In this document: positions 26,262-34,910 of the stretch, piece after piece
Position numbering within the stretch: the first letter of the stretch is position 1
Layout: each line of letters starts with the position of its first letter
From: an uncultured Aquabacterium sp.
Lineage (GTDB): Bacteria; Pseudomonadota; Gammaproteobacteria; Burkholderiales; Burkholderiaceae_C
Assembly (NCBI RefSeq): GCF_913773725.1
Contig: NZ_CAJYGK010000160.1
Coordinates: 62,001 to 126,000, forward strand
DNA length: 64,000 nt
Direction of reading: 5' to 3'
Translations under genes and position numbers: made by a program
Notes under the pieces: model-generated
Database searches by the model: none
The model's input: only the letters and a program-made list of their open reading frames with translations
What the model was told of the DNA's origin: nothing

Positions 26262-27557
26262 TCAGAAGCTGTAGCGCACCGAGCCTTGCAGGCGGCTCAT
26301 GTCGCCCTTGTCACCGGCTTCGGTGCGGCGGTTGCCCCAGCCGTACTCCACGCCCAGGTCCAGGCCCTTCGTGGCGGTCCAGATCAGGTTGGCGTAGGCC
26401 TGGTTGGTGCGCGTGTTCAGGCTGGCCACGTCGCCGAAGCCGGCGCCGTTGTCCATGCGCGTGAAGCCCCACATCAGGTGGCTGCGCAGCGCGTCGTTCC
26501 AGGCGTGCTGCACGCCGATGACGCCGCCCACGGCCTTCTCGGCCGAGAGTTTCACGCGGGTGGCGTCGTAGGCGACGGCGGCGTTGGCGTCCTGGATGTA
26601 ACGGCCGATGCCCTTGCCGACGTTCAGCTGGTACAGGCCCGTGGTGGCCGCGCCCAGCTTCAGGCTGCCCGACAGGCCCAGGCCCCAGCCCAGTGTGTCG
26701 GCCTGGCGGTGGCCGGTGCCGTCTTCGGCGCGCAGGTCGCGGGCCAGGCCGCGCACGGCCACGTGGCCCCAGGGGCCGGTCTGCGTCCAGCGGGCGATCA
26801 GGTCGGGCAGGCGGTCCTGCGCCACGGCGTTGCCGCTGGCGTCGCGCACGTCGGCCTGCGGGTTCTCGATGGCCAGGGCCAGGTTGCCTGTGGCCAGCGG
26901 CAGCGTGTAGCGCAGTTGGGCCTGGCGGATGAAGGACTGGCCGGTCGGGCCGTTGAACTCGAGCGTGTCGCCAACCGAATCGAGGTCCATGAAGGTGGAC
27001 CAGGTCTGGCCGGCCAGCCAGCGGCCGTACTCACCGAAGGCGTGGCGCAGGCGGGGGCGTGCCGAGTTCGTGTAGGTTTCCGAGCCGTCGCTGGTGAAGA
27101 AGTCGTATTCGATGCGGGTCTTGAGCGGGCCGCCAGCCGTGTCGGTCACGGTCTGCACGTTCAGGCGGGTGGTGCGCGCGCTCGGCGTGCTGGTGTTGCG
27201 GCGGCTGGCCCCGGCGCTGCCGTCCAGCGGCAGGTCGGACAGGCTCACGCCACGGCCCTGGTCACCCTTGATGTCGAGGGCGCCGTCGAGCTACACATAG
27301 CCGCCCAGCTTGACCGCGGTCGAGGTGCCGGGCACGGGGATGAAACCGGCCGGGGCGGGCGCGCCGGTGTAGGCGGGTGCCGCAGCCACGGGCGCAGGGG
27401 CGGCGGCCTTCTGGCTCATCTGTTGAGCCTCGAGCTGCTCGACCTTGGCCAGCAGCTTCTGGACGGTGGCGCGCAGGTCCGACAGCTCGTCGGCATGGGC
27501 AGGCAGGGAGAAGGGGACCGCCAGCGCGAGCGCGGCAGCCAGACGTGTATGCTTCAT
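26262..27557 (-). pseudogene. DcaP-like outer-membrane porin interrupted by one in-frame amber codon
   Basis: Reading from ATG 27557: signal peptide (MKHTRLAAALALAVPFSLPAHA), a coiled coil (ELSDLRATVQKLLAKVEQLEAQ), an Ala/Pro linker and the first strand VKLGGYV, then TAG at 27293-27291. The same frame continues with LDGALDIKGDQGRG and a full beta-barrel (RHAFGEYGRWLAGQTWSTFMD, ending in SVRYSF with terminal Phe). No base is lost; a single A-to-T change of the usual Lys codon AAG in GGYVKLD explains the stop. Without it the protein would be about 431 residues and resemble DcaP-family trimeric porins for anionic or small organic solutes. It is either a recent nonsense mutation or a base-call error. 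Confidence 0.85.
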
Positions 27558-27622
27558 GGTTGCTCCAGAACAAGGCACCCACCGTGCGCCCGGCAAGGTC
27601 TGGGATGGGTGCGTTTCACCGA

Positions 27623-27652
27623 CACGCCTGCCGGTTGGCGCCGACAGGCGTG
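27623..27652. other. hairpin between porin and ABC transporter genes
   Basis: CACGCCTG (27623-27630) pairs with CAGGCGTG (27645-27652); inner CGG/CCG bases extend it. No T tract follows on either strand, so it is not a standard terminator by itself. Confidence 0.4.
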
Positions 27653-27658
27653 CTGCTT

Positions 27659-27699
27659 CAAGGCAGTCGACCGGACCGTCGGCTGCCTTGTTTTCTTTT
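27659..27699 (+). terminator. intrinsic terminator oriented on the + strand between two minus-strand genes
   Basis: CAAGGCAG (27659-27666) pairs with CTGCCTTG (27683-27690); CGAC/GTCG continues the stem across a T-G wobble, leaving the loop CGGACC. TTTTCTTTT follows on the + strand. Both flanking genes are on the minus strand, where the stem may still act as a weak terminator for the ABC operon. Confidence 0.6.
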
Positions 27700-27715
27700 C
27701 AGAGGGGGCGGGGGC

Positions 27716-28534
27716 TCAGGTGCCGCGTGCGGCGGCGTTGCGGCCGCGCAGCCACTCGAGAGTGAGCAGCATCAGCACGGACATCACCGTGAGGATGGTC
27801 GCCACGGCGGCAATGGCCGGGCTGATGTTTTCGCGGATGCCGGCAAACATCTGGCGCGGCAGCGTGGTCTGCTCGGGGCTGGCCAGGAACAGCGTCACCA
27901 CCACCTCGTCGAACGAGGTGCCGAAGGCGAACAGCCCGCCCGAGATCACGCCCGGGGCCACCAGCGGCAGGGTCACTTTGAAGAAGGTGTAGAGCGGGCT
28001 GGCGCCCAGGCTGGCCGCGGCGCGCACCAGGTTCATGTCGAAGCCCTGGAGCGTGGCGCTCACCGTGGTGACCACGAAGGGCACGCCGAGTGCCGCATGC
28101 ACGATGACCAGGCCGAAGAAGTTGCCTGTCAGGCCGATGGGGGCGAAGAACAGGTAGGTGGCCACGCCGACGATGACCACCGGCACCACCATCGGCGAGA
28201 TCAGGATGGCCGTGAGCACGGACTTGCCGGGGAAGTCGATGCGCGTCAGGCCGATGGCGGCCATCGTGCCCAGCACCATGGCCAGCAGCGTGGCCAGCGG
28301 GGCGACGATCAGGCTGTTGCGGAAGGCGTGCGTCCAGGTGCCCGAGGTCATCAGCTCTTCATACCAGCGCAGCGAGAAGCCGGTCATGGGGTAGAGCAGG
28401 AAGGAATCGGCGTTGAAGGACAACGGCACGATGACGAGCAGCGGGGCCACGAGGAAGAGCAGCACGGCGGCCACGATCACCCGCAGGGTCACGTGCCACA
28501 GTTGTTCGACGCGGGAGGCGTAGGCAGGCAGCAT
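27716..28534 (-). CDS. ABC transporter permease, PotC-like
   Basis: 272 residues with about six membrane helices. The BPD_transp_1 coupling motif is seen in VRAAASLGASPLYTFFKVTLPL (EAA loop equivalent). It resembles PotC/PotI permeases for spermidine and putrescine. It ends a four-gene importer operon on the minus strand (ATPase, binding protein, permease 1, permease 2), starting 17 bases after permease 1. The ATG at 28534 starts MLPAYASR; longer frames are out-of-phase readings of the upstream gene. Confidence 0.9.
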   Translation of the reverse strand: MLPAYASRVEQLWHVTLRVIVAAVLLFLVAPLLVIVPLSFNADSFLLYPMTGFSLRWYEELMTSGTWTHAFRNSLIVAPLATLLAMVLGTMAAIGLTRIDFPGKSVLTAILISPMVVPVVIVGVATYLFFAPIGLTGNFFGLVIVHAALGVPFVVTTVSATLQGFDMNLVRAAASLGASPLYTFFKVTLPLVAPGVISGGLFAFGTSFDEVVVTLFLASPEQTTLPRQMFAGIRENISPAIAAVATILTVMSVLMLLTLEWLRGRNAAARGT

Positions 28535-28551
28535 GGTGTGGGCCTTTCGGG

Positions 28552-29823
28552 TCAGCGGGACTTGGCGGCAAACGTGGTGTTGCCGACCAGCCGGTTGTAG
28601 ACGGTGTAGAGCACCGAGATGGCCACCAGCAGCAGGGCGGACAGCGCCGCGGCCATGCCCCAGTTGATGGTCTCGTTCGTGTAGAAGGCGACGAAGTAGC
28701 TCACCATCTGCTCCTTCGGCCCGCCCAGCAGCGCCGGGGTGATGTAGTAGCCGATGGACAGGATGAAGACCAGGATGCCGCCGGCCGCCAGGCCCGGCAC
28801 CGTCATCGGGAAGTAGACCTTCCAGAAGCTCTTGAACGGCGGGCAACCCAGCGACACGGCCGCGCGCAGGTAGACCGGCGAGATGCCCTTCATCACGCTG
28901 TAGAGCGGCAGGATCATGAAGGGCAGCAGGATGTGCACCATCGAGATGTAGACGCCGATGCGGTTGAACACGAGGTGCAGCGGCTGGTCGATCACACCGA
29001 GCGCCATCAGCGCCTGGTTGACCAGGCCACCGTCCTGCAGGATGACGATCCAGGCGGCCACGCGCACCAGGATCGAGGTCCAGAACGGCAGCAGCACGCA
29101 GATCATCAGCAGGTTGGAGGTGCGGGCAGGCAGGCGGGCCAGCAGGTAGGCCACCGGAAAGCCGAGCACGCAGCAGCACAGCGTGACGACGAAGCTGATC
29201 CACAGCGTGCGGCCGAACACGTCGAGGAAGACGCCTTCGCCTTCCGGTGCGCCGACGATGTTCCCCGCCTCATCGCGGCGCAGGTCGAGCGCCGTCAGCA
29301 GGTAGTGGTCGGTGTGGGGGCGGGCATTGCGCGCCACCAGTTGCCAGGTGTCGCTCTCGCCCCAGCGGGCGTCCATCTCGATCAGCGCGGCCTTGGCCGG
29401 ACCCGTGGGGGGCTCGGCGGCCAGCTTGCGCGCGCTGTTCATGATCAGCGAGCGCATGCCGGTGCGCTCCATGTTCAGGCGCTTGGCCGCGGCGGCCAGC
29501 TCCTCGCTGCCCTTGGCCTGGATCAGGTCGGCCTGCAGCGCGGCGAAGGCGGCCTCGTCGGGCAGGCCGTGCTGCGACCAGCCGGCCAGGGCCTTGGCGG
29601 TGGCCGGCAGCGCGGTGTGCACCTCGGGGTTGTCGACCGCCTTGTTCAGCAGCCCGATGATGGGCCACAGAAAGGTGAAGATCAGGAACAGCGCCAGCGG
29701 GGCGATCAGGGCACCGTAGCGCAGTTTCTTCAGCCGTTCGGCGCGCCGCAGCTGCGCCTTGAGCGACGTGGTCTGCACCGGCAGGGCGGGGGGCGGGGTG
29801 TCGGCCATCGCGATCGAGCTCAT
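28552..29823 (-). CDS. ABC transporter permease, PotB-like, with large periplasmic insertion
   Basis: 423 residues, longer than typical PotB (about 280). After the first membrane helix (about 37-58, APLALFLIFTFLWPIIGLL) comes a hydrophilic insertion of about 130 residues before helix 2 at about 195 (LWISFVVTLCCCVLGFPVAYLL). The permease coupling loop is LRAAVSLGCPPFKSFWKVYFPM. It should form the channel heterodimer with the PotC-like gene. The inserted segment is rich in Ala/Glu and would lie in the periplasm, possibly touching the binding protein. The start at 29823 has a second Met five codons in. Confidence 0.9.
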   Translation of the reverse strand: MSSIAMADTPPPALPVQTTSLKAQLRRAERLKKLRYGALIAPLALFLIFTFLWPIIGLLNKAVDNPEVHTALPATAKALAGWSQHGLPDEAAFAALQADLIQAKGSEELAAAAKRLNMERTGMRSLIMNSARKLAAEPPTGPAKAALIEMDARWGESDTWQLVARNARPHTDHYLLTALDLRRDEAGNIVGAPEGEGVFLDVFGRTLWISFVVTLCCCVLGFPVAYLLARLPARTSNLLMICVLLPFWTSILVRVAAWIVILQDGGLVNQALMALGVIDQPLHLVFNRIGVYISMVHILLPFMILPLYSVMKGISPVYLRAAVSLGCPPFKSFWKVYFPMTVPGLAAGGILVFILSIGYYITPALLGGPKEQMVSYFVAFYTNETINWGMAAALSALLLVAISVLYTVYNRLVGNTTFAAKSR

Positions 29824-29883
29824 GGGAATGTCCTCGTCAGACGCCGGCCCTGCACCGCGCAGGACCGGCTCCGGGGTGGGGGG

Positions 29884-30930
29884 TTACTTCGCGGCCCAGG
29901 CGTGGAAGCGCTGTTCCAGGTCTTCACCGTGTTCCACCCAGAAGGCGGTGTTGGTGGCGATGGCAGTCTTCATGTTGGCCGGGGCCGTGGGCAGTGTGGC
30001 GGCCAGCGTCGGCTCGATCTGGCCCATGGCCTTCAGGTGCGTCGGGCCGTAGGGGATCTCGCCGGAGAAGACCTTCTGGTTCTCGGGCTTGGCCAGGGCC
30101 GCCAGGAACTTGTACGACAGGTCACGCTTGGGCGCGCCCTTCGGGATGGCATAGGCCTCGATGTCGTAGATGTTGCCGGTCCAGACGATCTTGAGGTTCT
30201 TGCCTTCCTTCTGGGCGCCGGCGATGCGGCCGTTGAAGGCCGTGCTCATCACGACGTCGCCCGAGGCCAGCAGCTGCGGCGGCTGTGCACCGGCTTCCCA
30301 CCACTGGATGTTGGCCTTGAGCTGGTCGAGCTTCTTGAAGGCGCGGTCCACGCCGGCCTTGGTGCCCAGCACCTTGTAGACATCGTTCGGGGCCACGCCG
30401 TCGGCCATCAGCGCGAACTCCAGCGTGTACTTGGCGCCCTTGCGCATGCCGCGCTTGCCCGGGAACTTCTTGACGTCCCAGAAATCGGCCCAGGTCACCG
30501 GGGCGGTCTTGAGCTTGTCGGCGTTGTAGGCCATCACGGTCGACCACACGAAGAAGCCGAAGCCGCACTCTGTCACGGCCGCGGGCAGGAAGTCCTTCTT
30601 GTTGCCGATCTTGCTGTAGTCCAGCTTCTCGTAGACGCCTTCTTCGCAGCCGCGGGCCAGCTCGGGCGATTCGACCTCGACGACGTCCCAGCTGACCTGT
30701 TTGGCCTCGACCATGGCCTTCACCTTGGCCTGCTCACCGTTGTATTCGCCCTTGACCAGCTGGATCTGGGTGGACTTGGTGAAGGGCTCGTAGAAGGCCT
30801 TGATCTGGGCCTGCTGGTTGACGCCACCGAACGAGATGACGGTCAGGCTGGACTGCGCCTGCGAGGTGCCGGCGGCAACCAGGCCGGCAGCGATCGCCAG
30901 GGCAGAAAACGCACGGGAAGAGACGGACAT
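29884..30930 (-). CDS. ABC transporter substrate-binding protein, PotD-like
   Basis: 348 residues with a signal peptide (SALAIAAGLVAAGTSQAQ, cleavage near residue 26). The fold is that of extracellular solute-binding proteins for polyamines (LTVISFGGVNQQAQIKAFYE, WDVVEVESPELARGC, KFLAALAKPENQ). It sits between the ATPase and permease genes. Substrate is inferred from family and surroundings (polyamine and GABA catabolism) and could be putrescine, spermidine, GABA or a related amine. The conserved polyamine ligands cannot be fixed without a structure-based alignment. Confidence 0.9.
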   Translation of the reverse strand: MSVSSRAFSALAIAAGLVAAGTSQAQSSLTVISFGGVNQQAQIKAFYEPFTKSTQIQLVKGEYNGEQAKVKAMVEAKQVSWDVVEVESPELARGCEEGVYEKLDYSKIGNKKDFLPAAVTECGFGFFVWSTVMAYNADKLKTAPVTWADFWDVKKFPGKRGMRKGAKYTLEFALMADGVAPNDVYKVLGTKAGVDRAFKKLDQLKANIQWWEAGAQPPQLLASGDVVMSTAFNGRIAGAQKEGKNLKIVWTGNIYDIEAYAIPKGAPKRDLSYKFLAALAKPENQKVFSGEIPYGPTHLKAMGQIEPTLAATLPTAPANMKTAIATNTAFWVEHGEDLEQRFHAWAAK

Positions 30931-30981
30931 GGACGGACTCCGGGAGCGGGGTGGGTTGCGGGTGGAGGAAAAGAACGGGGG

Positions 30982-32064
30982 TCAGGCGGCTTCGGCCACA
31001 TCGAGTGCACGCAGGTGCTCGGGCGGCAGGGCCACGCGGACGGACTCACCGGCCTGCAGGCTGCGGTTGAGTTGCGAGATCGGGGTCTTGACGGCGATGT
31101 CGGGCTGGCCGGGCAGGGCCATGCACACGCGCACGTGGTCGCCGAGGTAGATGATTTCCTTGACCTGGGCCGAGAACTGGTTGGGGCCGGCCGGCTGGCC
31201 GTCGTCGACCAGGTAGGCGCGTTCGGGGCGCACGGACACCAGCGTGCGTGCGCCGGTTTCGCGCACGTTGCCGACACGGGCCTCGACCTGCGCGCCGCCG
31301 TCCAGCGTCACGGTGCACTGCTCGCCCTGCACGGCGCTGATCGTGCCCTTGAGCGCGTTGTTCTCGCCGATGAAGCTGGCGACGAAGGCGTTGGCGGGGC
31401 GCTCGTACAGCGCCTCGGCCGAGTCGATCTGCTGGATCACGCCCTTGTCGAACACGGCGATGCGGTCGGACATCGTCAGGGCCTCGGCCTGGTCGTGCGT
31501 GACGAAGACGACGGTGACGCCGAGGTTCTGGTGGATGTGCTTGATCTCGAGCTGCATGTGCTCGCGCAGCTGCTTGTCGAGCGCGCCCAGCGGCTCGTCC
31601 ATCAGCACCAGTTCGGGATCGAACACCAGCGCGCGGGCCAGGGCGATGCGCTGCTGCTGGCCGCCCGAGAGCTGCTGCGGATAGCGGCTGGCGAACGGCT
31701 CCAGCCGCACCATGCCCAGCGCCTTCTTGACCTTGGCGTCGATCTCGGCGCCGGGCAGCTTGCGCACGGCCAGCGGAAAGCGCAGGTTCTCGGCCACCGT
31801 CATGTGCGGGAACAGCGCGTAGTTCTGGAACACCATGCCGATGTTGCGCTTGTGCGGGGGCACGGTGTTGATGACGCGCTCGCCCAGGCGGATCTCGCCC
31901 GAGGTCGGGGTCTCGAAGCCGGCCAGCATCATCAGGCAGGTGGTCTTGCCGGAGCCCGAGGGGCCGAGCAGGGTCAGGAACTCGCCGCGACGGATGTCGA
32001 GGTTCAGGTCACGGACGATGAGCTTTTCACCGTCGTAGGTCTTCTGCACGTTGCGGAAGGACAC
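30982..32064 (-). CDS. ABC transporter ATP-binding protein, PotA-like
   Basis: 360 residues as read from a GTG at 32064. Walker A GPSGSGKTT (about 35), Q loop VFQNYALFPHM, signature LSGGQQQRIALARAL, Walker B LVLMDEPLGALD, switch VTHDQAEAL, and a C-terminal TOBE region. First gene of the importer operon. The better translation start, ATG 32101 with GGAG six bases upstream, is out of frame with this coding sequence by one base because of a run of eight G (C on this strand) at 32082-32089; with seven, the protein would start MRPLPPRPDAPHVSFRN. The GTG given here is therefore provisional. Confidence 0.88.
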   Translation of the reverse strand: MSFRNVQKTYDGEKLIVRDLNLDIRRGEFLTLLGPSGSGKTTCLMMLAGFETPTSGEIRLGERVINTVPPHKRNIGMVFQNYALFPHMTVAENLRFPLAVRKLPGAEIDAKVKKALGMVRLEPFASRYPQQLSGGQQQRIALARALVFDPELVLMDEPLGALDKQLREHMQLEIKHIHQNLGVTVVFVTHDQAEALTMSDRIAVFDKGVIQQIDSAEALYERPANAFVASFIGENNALKGTISAVQGEQCTVTLDGGAQVEARVGNVRETGARTLVSVRPERAYLVDDGQPAGPNQFSAQVKEIIYLGDHVRVCMALPGQPDIAVKTPISQLNRSLQAGESVRVALPPEHLRALDVAEAA

Positions 32065-32081
32065 GTGCGGCGCGTCGGGGC

Positions 32082-32089
32082 GGGGGGGG
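32082..32089. repeat. G8 homopolymer just inside the likely start of the potA-like gene
   Basis: Eight consecutive G on the + strand, 12 bases downstream of the well-supported ATG at 32101 (minus strand). Loss of one base would fuse that start to the ATPase frame. Candidate slippage site or sequencing error. Confidence 0.6.
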
Positions 32090-32213
32090 CAGTGGACGCA
32101 TCGGGGGCTCCAGGCTCGAACAGGTGTGACAGCCGGCGGGACAGCTTCGCAGCGGGCGTGAGCCTGTCCTGTGTCACCGGAATGGCGCGGGTTGGGGGGA
32201 TCATAGAAGTGTC

Positions 32214-32259
32214 ATTGGTTTAAAGTAGAGCCAATTTACGCGGATTGAAGGGAACCAAT
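32214..32259. promoter_or_regulatory. ATTGGTT/AACCAAT inverted repeat, candidate operator of the second MocR gene
   Basis: ATTGGTT (32214-32220) and AACCAAT (32253-32259) are perfect inverted copies; a third partial copy GCCAAT lies at 32230-32235. The region is AT-richer than its surroundings and separates the ABC operon from the divergent MocR regulator. Confidence 0.45.
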
Positions 32260-32303
32260 ATAGGGATAGCCCTCTTGTCTATGCCGTCCGCGAACACCAA
32301 GCC

Positions 32304-33806
32304 ATGGAACCACGCCTGATCTCGGAGCTGCTGATGCAGCATCTCGATCGCCAGCCCGAGAACGTGAAGCTGCGCATCAAGGTCTACATGGCGCTGCGCG
32401 GCGCCATCCTCGAAGGCCGGCTGCCGCCGGGCACCAAGCTGCCGCCCACGCGCACCCTGGCCGAAGACATGGACGTGGGCCGCAACACCATCGTGCGCGT
32501 TTACGAACAGCTCACGGTCGAGGGCTACATCGAGGGCCGCGTGGGCGATGGCAGCTATGTCTCGGACGCGGTGGCGCGGGGACCGAAGGCCGAGGCACCC
32601 AAGCGGCTGCTGGGCGCGCGGCGCGAAGGGCTGTCGCGGCGGGGCGGCGCCATTGCGGCGCACGCGGGCAGTTCGATCGCGCAGCGCGGCGCGTTCACGC
32701 CGGGCGTGCCGGAGGTGGAGCTGTTCCCGTTTGCGGTGTGGCGCAAGCTGGTGGCCAAGTACATCGACCAGGACCAGTCGCACCTGCTGCAGTACGCGTA
32801 TGCGGGCTATGGCCCCTTGCGCAAGACGCTGGCGAGCTACCTGCGCGTCACGCGCATGATGCCGGTCGATCCCAAGCAGATCATCGTCATCAACGGCTCG
32901 CACCAGGCCATCGACCTGTGCGCGCGGCTGCTGGCCGACCACGGCGACCGGGCCTGGATCGAGGACCCCGGCTACTGGGGCGCGCGCAATGTGCTGAGTG
33001 CGGCGGGCCTGCAGGTTCAGCCCATTCCGCTCGACGACAAGGGCATCGCGCCGACGGCCGAGGACTGGGGCCGGCCGCCGCGGCTGATCTTCGTGTCGCC
33101 TTCCAGTCAGTACCCCACGGGCACGATGCTGTCGCTGGACCGCCGCCTGGCGCTGCTGGAGCGCGCCGACGAAGCGGGCTCGTGGATCATCGAGGACGAC
33201 TACGACAACGAGCTGCACTATTCGGGGCGGCCGCTGGCCTCGCTGTTCGGTCTGGCCAACCGCCAGCGCGTGATCTACCTGGGCACGCTGAGCAAGGTGA
33301 TGTTCCCGGGCATCCGCCTGGCCTACCTGGTGGTGCCGGAAGACCTGGTCGATGCCTTCGTGATCGGCAATGCCGAGCTGTACCGCGGCGGGCGCCTGGC
33401 CGAGCAGGCCGCGCTGGCCGAGTTCATCGAAGAAGGCCACTTCACCGGCCACATCAAGCGCATGCGTGGCGTCTACAGCGAGCGCCGCGCGGTGCTGCTC
33501 GACGAGATGAAGGCCTGCCTGGGCGACCTGGTCTCGCCCTCCGATGGCCATGCCGGACTGCAGATCGTCTATCGCTTCAACCAGCCGGTGGACGACACCA
33601 TGGTGGTGGCGCAATCGCTGGCCGAAGGCGTGGTGTGCCGGCCGCTGTCGATGTACTACATCGACCAGTCGCGCCGGCAACCGGGGCTCAACCTGGGCTT
33701 TGCCGCGGTGCCGGAAGCGCGCATCCGCCCGGCGGTGCACACGCTGGCCAGCGTGATCGAGCGGGAGCACGCGCGCATGCTGCAGCGGGCCGCCCAGCGG
33801 GGCTGA
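32304..33806 (+). CDS. MocR-type regulator (GntR HTH plus aminotransferase domain)
   Basis: 500 residues. GntR winged helix about 20-88 (VYMALRGAILEGRLPPGTKLP, TRTLAEDMDVGRNTIVRVYEQL, GDGSYVS), then an aminotransferase-like domain with EDDYDNELHYSGRP and the PLP Lys in LGTLSKVMFPGIRLAYLV. It is divergent from the PotABCD-type importer and likely controls it; an inverted repeat lies in the shared region. It differs in linker and operator from the other two MocR genes of the window, so a separate inducer is likely. Confidence 0.92.
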   Translation: MEPRLISELLMQHLDRQPENVKLRIKVYMALRGAILEGRLPPGTKLPPTRTLAEDMDVGRNTIVRVYEQLTVEGYIEGRVGDGSYVSDAVARGPKAEAPKRLLGARREGLSRRGGAIAAHAGSSIAQRGAFTPGVPEVELFPFAVWRKLVAKYIDQDQSHLLQYAYAGYGPLRKTLASYLRVTRMMPVDPKQIIVINGSHQAIDLCARLLADHGDRAWIEDPGYWGARNVLSAAGLQVQPIPLDDKGIAPTAEDWGRPPRLIFVSPSSQYPTGTMLSLDRRLALLERADEAGSWIIEDDYDNELHYSGRPLASLFGLANRQRVIYLGTLSKVMFPGIRLAYLVVPEDLVDAFVIGNAELYRGGRLAEQAALAEFIEEGHFTGHIKRMRGVYSERRAVLLDEMKACLGDLVSPSDGHAGLQIVYRFNQPVDDTMVVAQSLAEGVVCRPLSMYYIDQSRRQPGLNLGFAAVPEARIRPAVHTLASVIEREHARMLQRAAQRG

Positions 33807-33813
33807 AGTGGAC

Positions 33814-34757
33814 TCAGGCCCGCTGCGCCAATGCCCGCAGCAACTGCCTCACCGGCTGGCTGCCCTTGCCCTTGCGGCAGGTGAGCACGATGTCCTGCGT
33901 GTGGCTCAGGCGGGCCGGCCACACGCGACGCAGCGCCGACAGCGATGCCGTCGATGCGACGAGGTGGTCAGGAAGAAAGCCGGCGAAACGACCGCTGCAC
34001 ACCAGCAGCGCCACGCCCTCGATGCTGTCAGCCCGGGTGGGGCCGGTCAACAGCATGGTGCCCAGCCCGGGCAGGGGGAGGTCGCCGGCGTAAGGATCGA
34101 CCACGCACGCCAGGCTGGACAGTTCGGCGTCACTGCGCGCCTGGTCTGCCTCGTCGTACCACGGGTGACCGGGCCCGATGAACAGGCTGTTCGGCTCGGT
34201 GTAGAGCGTGTGCTGTTCGAGCCCTGCCGGCGGCGTGTGGGCGGCCACGATGCCGGCGTCGAGTTCACCCGAGAGGATGCGTCGCTCGATCTCGACGGGG
34301 CGCAGGGTCGACAGCGAAAACGCCTGCCTTGGCTTGCTTCGCAGCACTGGCGGATGGCGCAGGCCAGGCGCGAGGCATGTCCGGGCAAGGCCGTCAGCAG
34401 CGCGTCGACGATGCCCAGGCGCAGCGTGGGCGGGGGCGCGGCGCCAAGGGCGTCAAGTTCGGTCTGAAAGCGCGCATGTGCATCCATCCACCGCTGCGCC
34501 ATGCCAAGAAACCGGTCTCCCTCCGGCGTCAGCCTGAAGCCCGCTCGACCGCGTGAAGCCAGGCGCTTGCCGATGCGGGTCTCGAGCTCCTTGAACTGGC
34601 GGCTGACCGTGGAAAGGTCCGTCTGCAACTCGAGCGTCGCGGCCGATAGCCCGCCGGCGCGCACCACCGCGAGAAAGGTGTGAACCAGCCGCGGGTCGAG
34701 GCCGTGCTGATCGCGGGTCACATGCACAGGCGCGGTGCGGGCTGGTGTGGTGGGCAT
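33814..34757 (-). pseudogene. LysR-type regulator with a one-base frameshift
   Basis: The N-terminal half reads normally from 34757: HTH segment LVHTFLAVVRAGGLSAATLELQ, TVSRQFKELETRIGKRL, FRLTPEGDRFL, up to LACAIRQ. The frame then shifts at about 34347/34348, and the effector domain continues in another frame as LRSKPRQAFSLSTLRPVEIE, LDAGIVAAH and so on to the stop at 33814. One missing base (within CAG.TGCTG) accounts for it; there is no homopolymer at the site. Restored length would be about 314 residues, normal for LysR. It is divergent from agmatinase, its likely target. Real mutation or sequence error. Confidence 0.85.
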
Positions 34758-34830
34758 CCGGAGACAGCGGTGATGCAGATGGGATCGGGGCAGTGTGCAT
34801 GAAGCGCGCCGGCTTGCGTGCAGAACCGAT

Positions 34831-34842
34831 CAAGTGAACTTG
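34831..34842. promoter_or_regulatory. CAAGT-GA-ACTTG palindrome in the LysR/agmatinase intergenic region
   Basis: A perfect 12-base inverted repeat (34831-34842); ACTTGCA within it (34838-34844) recurs at 34894-34900, 56 bases on, close to the agmatinase start. Possible LysR-type recognition and activation half-sites. Confidence 0.35.
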
Positions 34843-34910
34843 CAGTGCCGGCCATTGCGTGGTGTGGCCGGGGCTCATTAGGCTGGCGCCTCCACTTGCA
34901 CCGGCCCACC

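Noticed and set aside
26262-27557. Amber codon in the porin as pyrrolysine or programmed read-through.
   Set aside because: No pyrrolysine genes or read-through context are visible, porins of this type have Lys here, and a single AAG-to-TAG change is the simplest explanation.
28933-32223. Very long open frame (1,096 codons) on the + strand opposite the ABC importer genes.
   Set aside because: It is antisense to four well-supported genes, has no recognisable motif, and is rich in Gly/Arg/His/Ala/Gln as expected for a GC-rich shadow frame.
33814-34757. Programmed ribosomal frameshift in the LysR gene.
   Set aside because: There is no slippery heptamer or downstream structure at the switch point, and LysR proteins do not use frameshifting.
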